Assembly: GCA_963725085.1 (NCBI GenBank)
Contig: CAVRXM010000005.1
Coordinates: 372,001-436,000 of the forward strand
Source: VRUE01 sp963725085
Lineage (GTDB): Bacteria; Actinomycetota; Thermoleophilia; Solirubrobacterales; 70-9
Direction: 5' to 3'
DNA length: 64,000 nt
Part shown: in pieces, positions 63,159-64,000 of the stretch
Layout of the letters: every line of letters begins with the position of its first letter
Position numbering within the stretch: the stretch's first letter is position 1
Position numbers and translations under genes: made by a program
The notes under the pieces: generated by a model
What the model was told of the DNA's origin: nothing
Seen by the model: the letters and a program-made list of their open reading frames with translations, nothing else
Database searches by the model: none

Positions 63159-64000
63159 GTGATAGAGCGGGAGCAGAGCAGGCGGCCGGCAATCGTCTTC
63201 ATCGGCTTTATGGGGGCGGGCAAGTCCCAGGCCCTGAGGGCGGCGGCGGCGGCCGGATTCGAGACGACCGAGACCGACGAGCTGCTCGAGCGCGATCTCG
63301 GCTCGACGATCTCGGAATTCTTCGAGAGCGACGGGGAGGCCGCCTTCAGGGAACGCGAGAGCGAGGTCGTCGGCGCCCTGCTCGAGAGCGCCGACGGCGG
63401 GGCGATCGCGCTCGGCGGCGGCAGCGTCCTCTCCGAGCGGGTCCGCGACGCGCTCGGACGCCACACCGTCGTCCTGTTGCCGGTCGATGCCGAGGGCGCC
63501 TGGCAGCGGGCCTCGGGCGGCAACCGGCCGCTGGCCCGCGACCGCGCCGAGTTCGATGCGCTCCACCGCGAGCGGGCGCCCCTCTACGAGAGCCTCGCCG
63601 ACGCGGTCGTGATCAGCGCGACCCCGCGCGGCACCGCGGCCGCGATCCCCGCGATAGCCGCCCTCTCCGATCTGCCGCAGGGAACCCGGCTGATCTGGGC
63701 GGCCAGCTCCTCGGGCGCCTACCCCGTCTACGTCGGCCGCGGCCTGCTCGACTCGGCCTGGTGGCCGCTCGACGGCCGGCGCTTCTGCGTCACCGATGCC
63801 TCCGTCGGGCCGCTGTTCGCCGACCGCCTCGACCCGCTCGAGGCGCGGATCGAGGTCGTCCCCGGAGAGGGCACGAAGACCCTGTCCGAGGCGGAGGGCG
63901 TGCTGCGCGAGCTCGCCCGCGCCGGGATGAACCGGGAGGACCACCTGGTCGCGCTCGGCGGCGGGGTCGTGGGGGACCTGGCGGGCTTCTGCGCCCACAC
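63159..64000 (+). CDS. aroKB: Shikimate kinase-dehydroquinate synthase fusion, 3' end outside
   Basis: GTG 63159 has GGAGG eight bases upstream. The frame is open to the window end. Residues 1-165: shikimate kinase with Walker A FIGFMGAGKSQ, the shikimate-binding Asp in ETDELLE, ALGGGSVL and lid Arg in NRPLARDR. From about residue 180: dehydroquinate synthase N-terminus, YPVYVGRGLLD, VVPGEGTKTLSEAE and ALGGGVVGDLAGF. No stop occurs between the two domains, so one polypeptide performs shikimate-pathway steps 2 and 5. Confidence 0.88.
   Translation, partial: MIEREQSRRPAIVFIGFMGAGKSQALRAAAAAGFETTETDELLERDLGSTISEFFESDGEAAFRERESEVVGALLESADGGAIALGGGSVLSERVRDALGRHTVVLLPVDAEGAWQRASGGNRPLARDRAEFDALHRERAPLYESLADAVVISATPRGTAAAIPAIAALSDLPQGTRLIWAASSSGAYPVYVGRGLLDSAWWPLDGRRFCVTDASVGPLFADRLDPLEARIEVVPGEGTKTLSEAEGVLRELARAGMNREDHLVALGGGVVGDLAGFCAH

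Noticed and set aside
61704..63998. 764-codon minus-strand open frame opposite aroC and aroKB
   Set aside because: Composition artefact opposite conserved shikimate genes; no ribosome-binding site or motif.

Overview
The window looks like chromosomal DNA of a high-GC actinobacterium, most likely class Thermoleophilia (Solirubrobacterales-like). Reasons: GC-rich codon use with many GTG/TTG starts, a hisS-aspS ... alaS-ruvX-mltG-aroE-aroC-aroKB order typical of Gram-positive core chromosomes, and five copies of the secreted KNSVGxKQLKKNSV repeat family that I associate with Thermoleophilia. The taxonomic call is inference.

Layout. (1) 1-8.5 kb: mixed genes for secreted and housekeeping-like proteins (Ig-like and RTX-like surface proteins, SprT-like metallopeptidase, PlsC-like acyltransferase, propeller-PKD protein, flippase-like membrane protein). 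(2) 8.5-46.3 kb: an accessory region punctuated by copies of the 3' half of a CAU-anticodon tRNA. The only complete copy is the tRNA gene at 46199-46272 (minus strand). Eleven truncated copies of the same tRNA, a further site that kept only the integrase tail, and one site from a second CAU tRNA lie to its left. On its right side each truncated copy carries about 120-320 bp of the 3' end of a lost tyrosine integrase, of at least three sequence types. Four sites carry a second conserved arm on their left side. The segments between sites behave like cassettes of 0.7-9 kb, and the run from 27.1 to 31.1 kb consists of four consecutive one-gene cassettes. No full-length integrase is present. (3) 46.3-64 kb: conserved chromosome (ftcD, MBL hydrolase, hisS, aspS, candidate 6S RNA, IscU-MnmA fusion, membrane-tethered sigma factor, alaS, ruvX, mltG and the shikimate genes aroE, aroC and an aroK-aroB fusion running off the window).

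Cargo. The cassettes carry exported beta-propellers and Kelch proteins, a metzincin, KNSVG-repeat proteins with a shared promoter architecture (TTGACC, 17 bp, TAGCGT), a hemerythrin, cupin, potassium-channel-like protein, nucleotide cyclases, and a copper operon (csoR, cyclase-YHS fusion, cupredoxin-HMA-P-type ATPase) behind a palindromic operator.

Caution. At least fifteen genes are broken by a single inserted base, including essential ones (alaS, mnmA, aroE), and several insertions fall in homopolymers. This suggests consensus errors rather than gene decay, so broken core genes are annotated at their reconstructed full extent.
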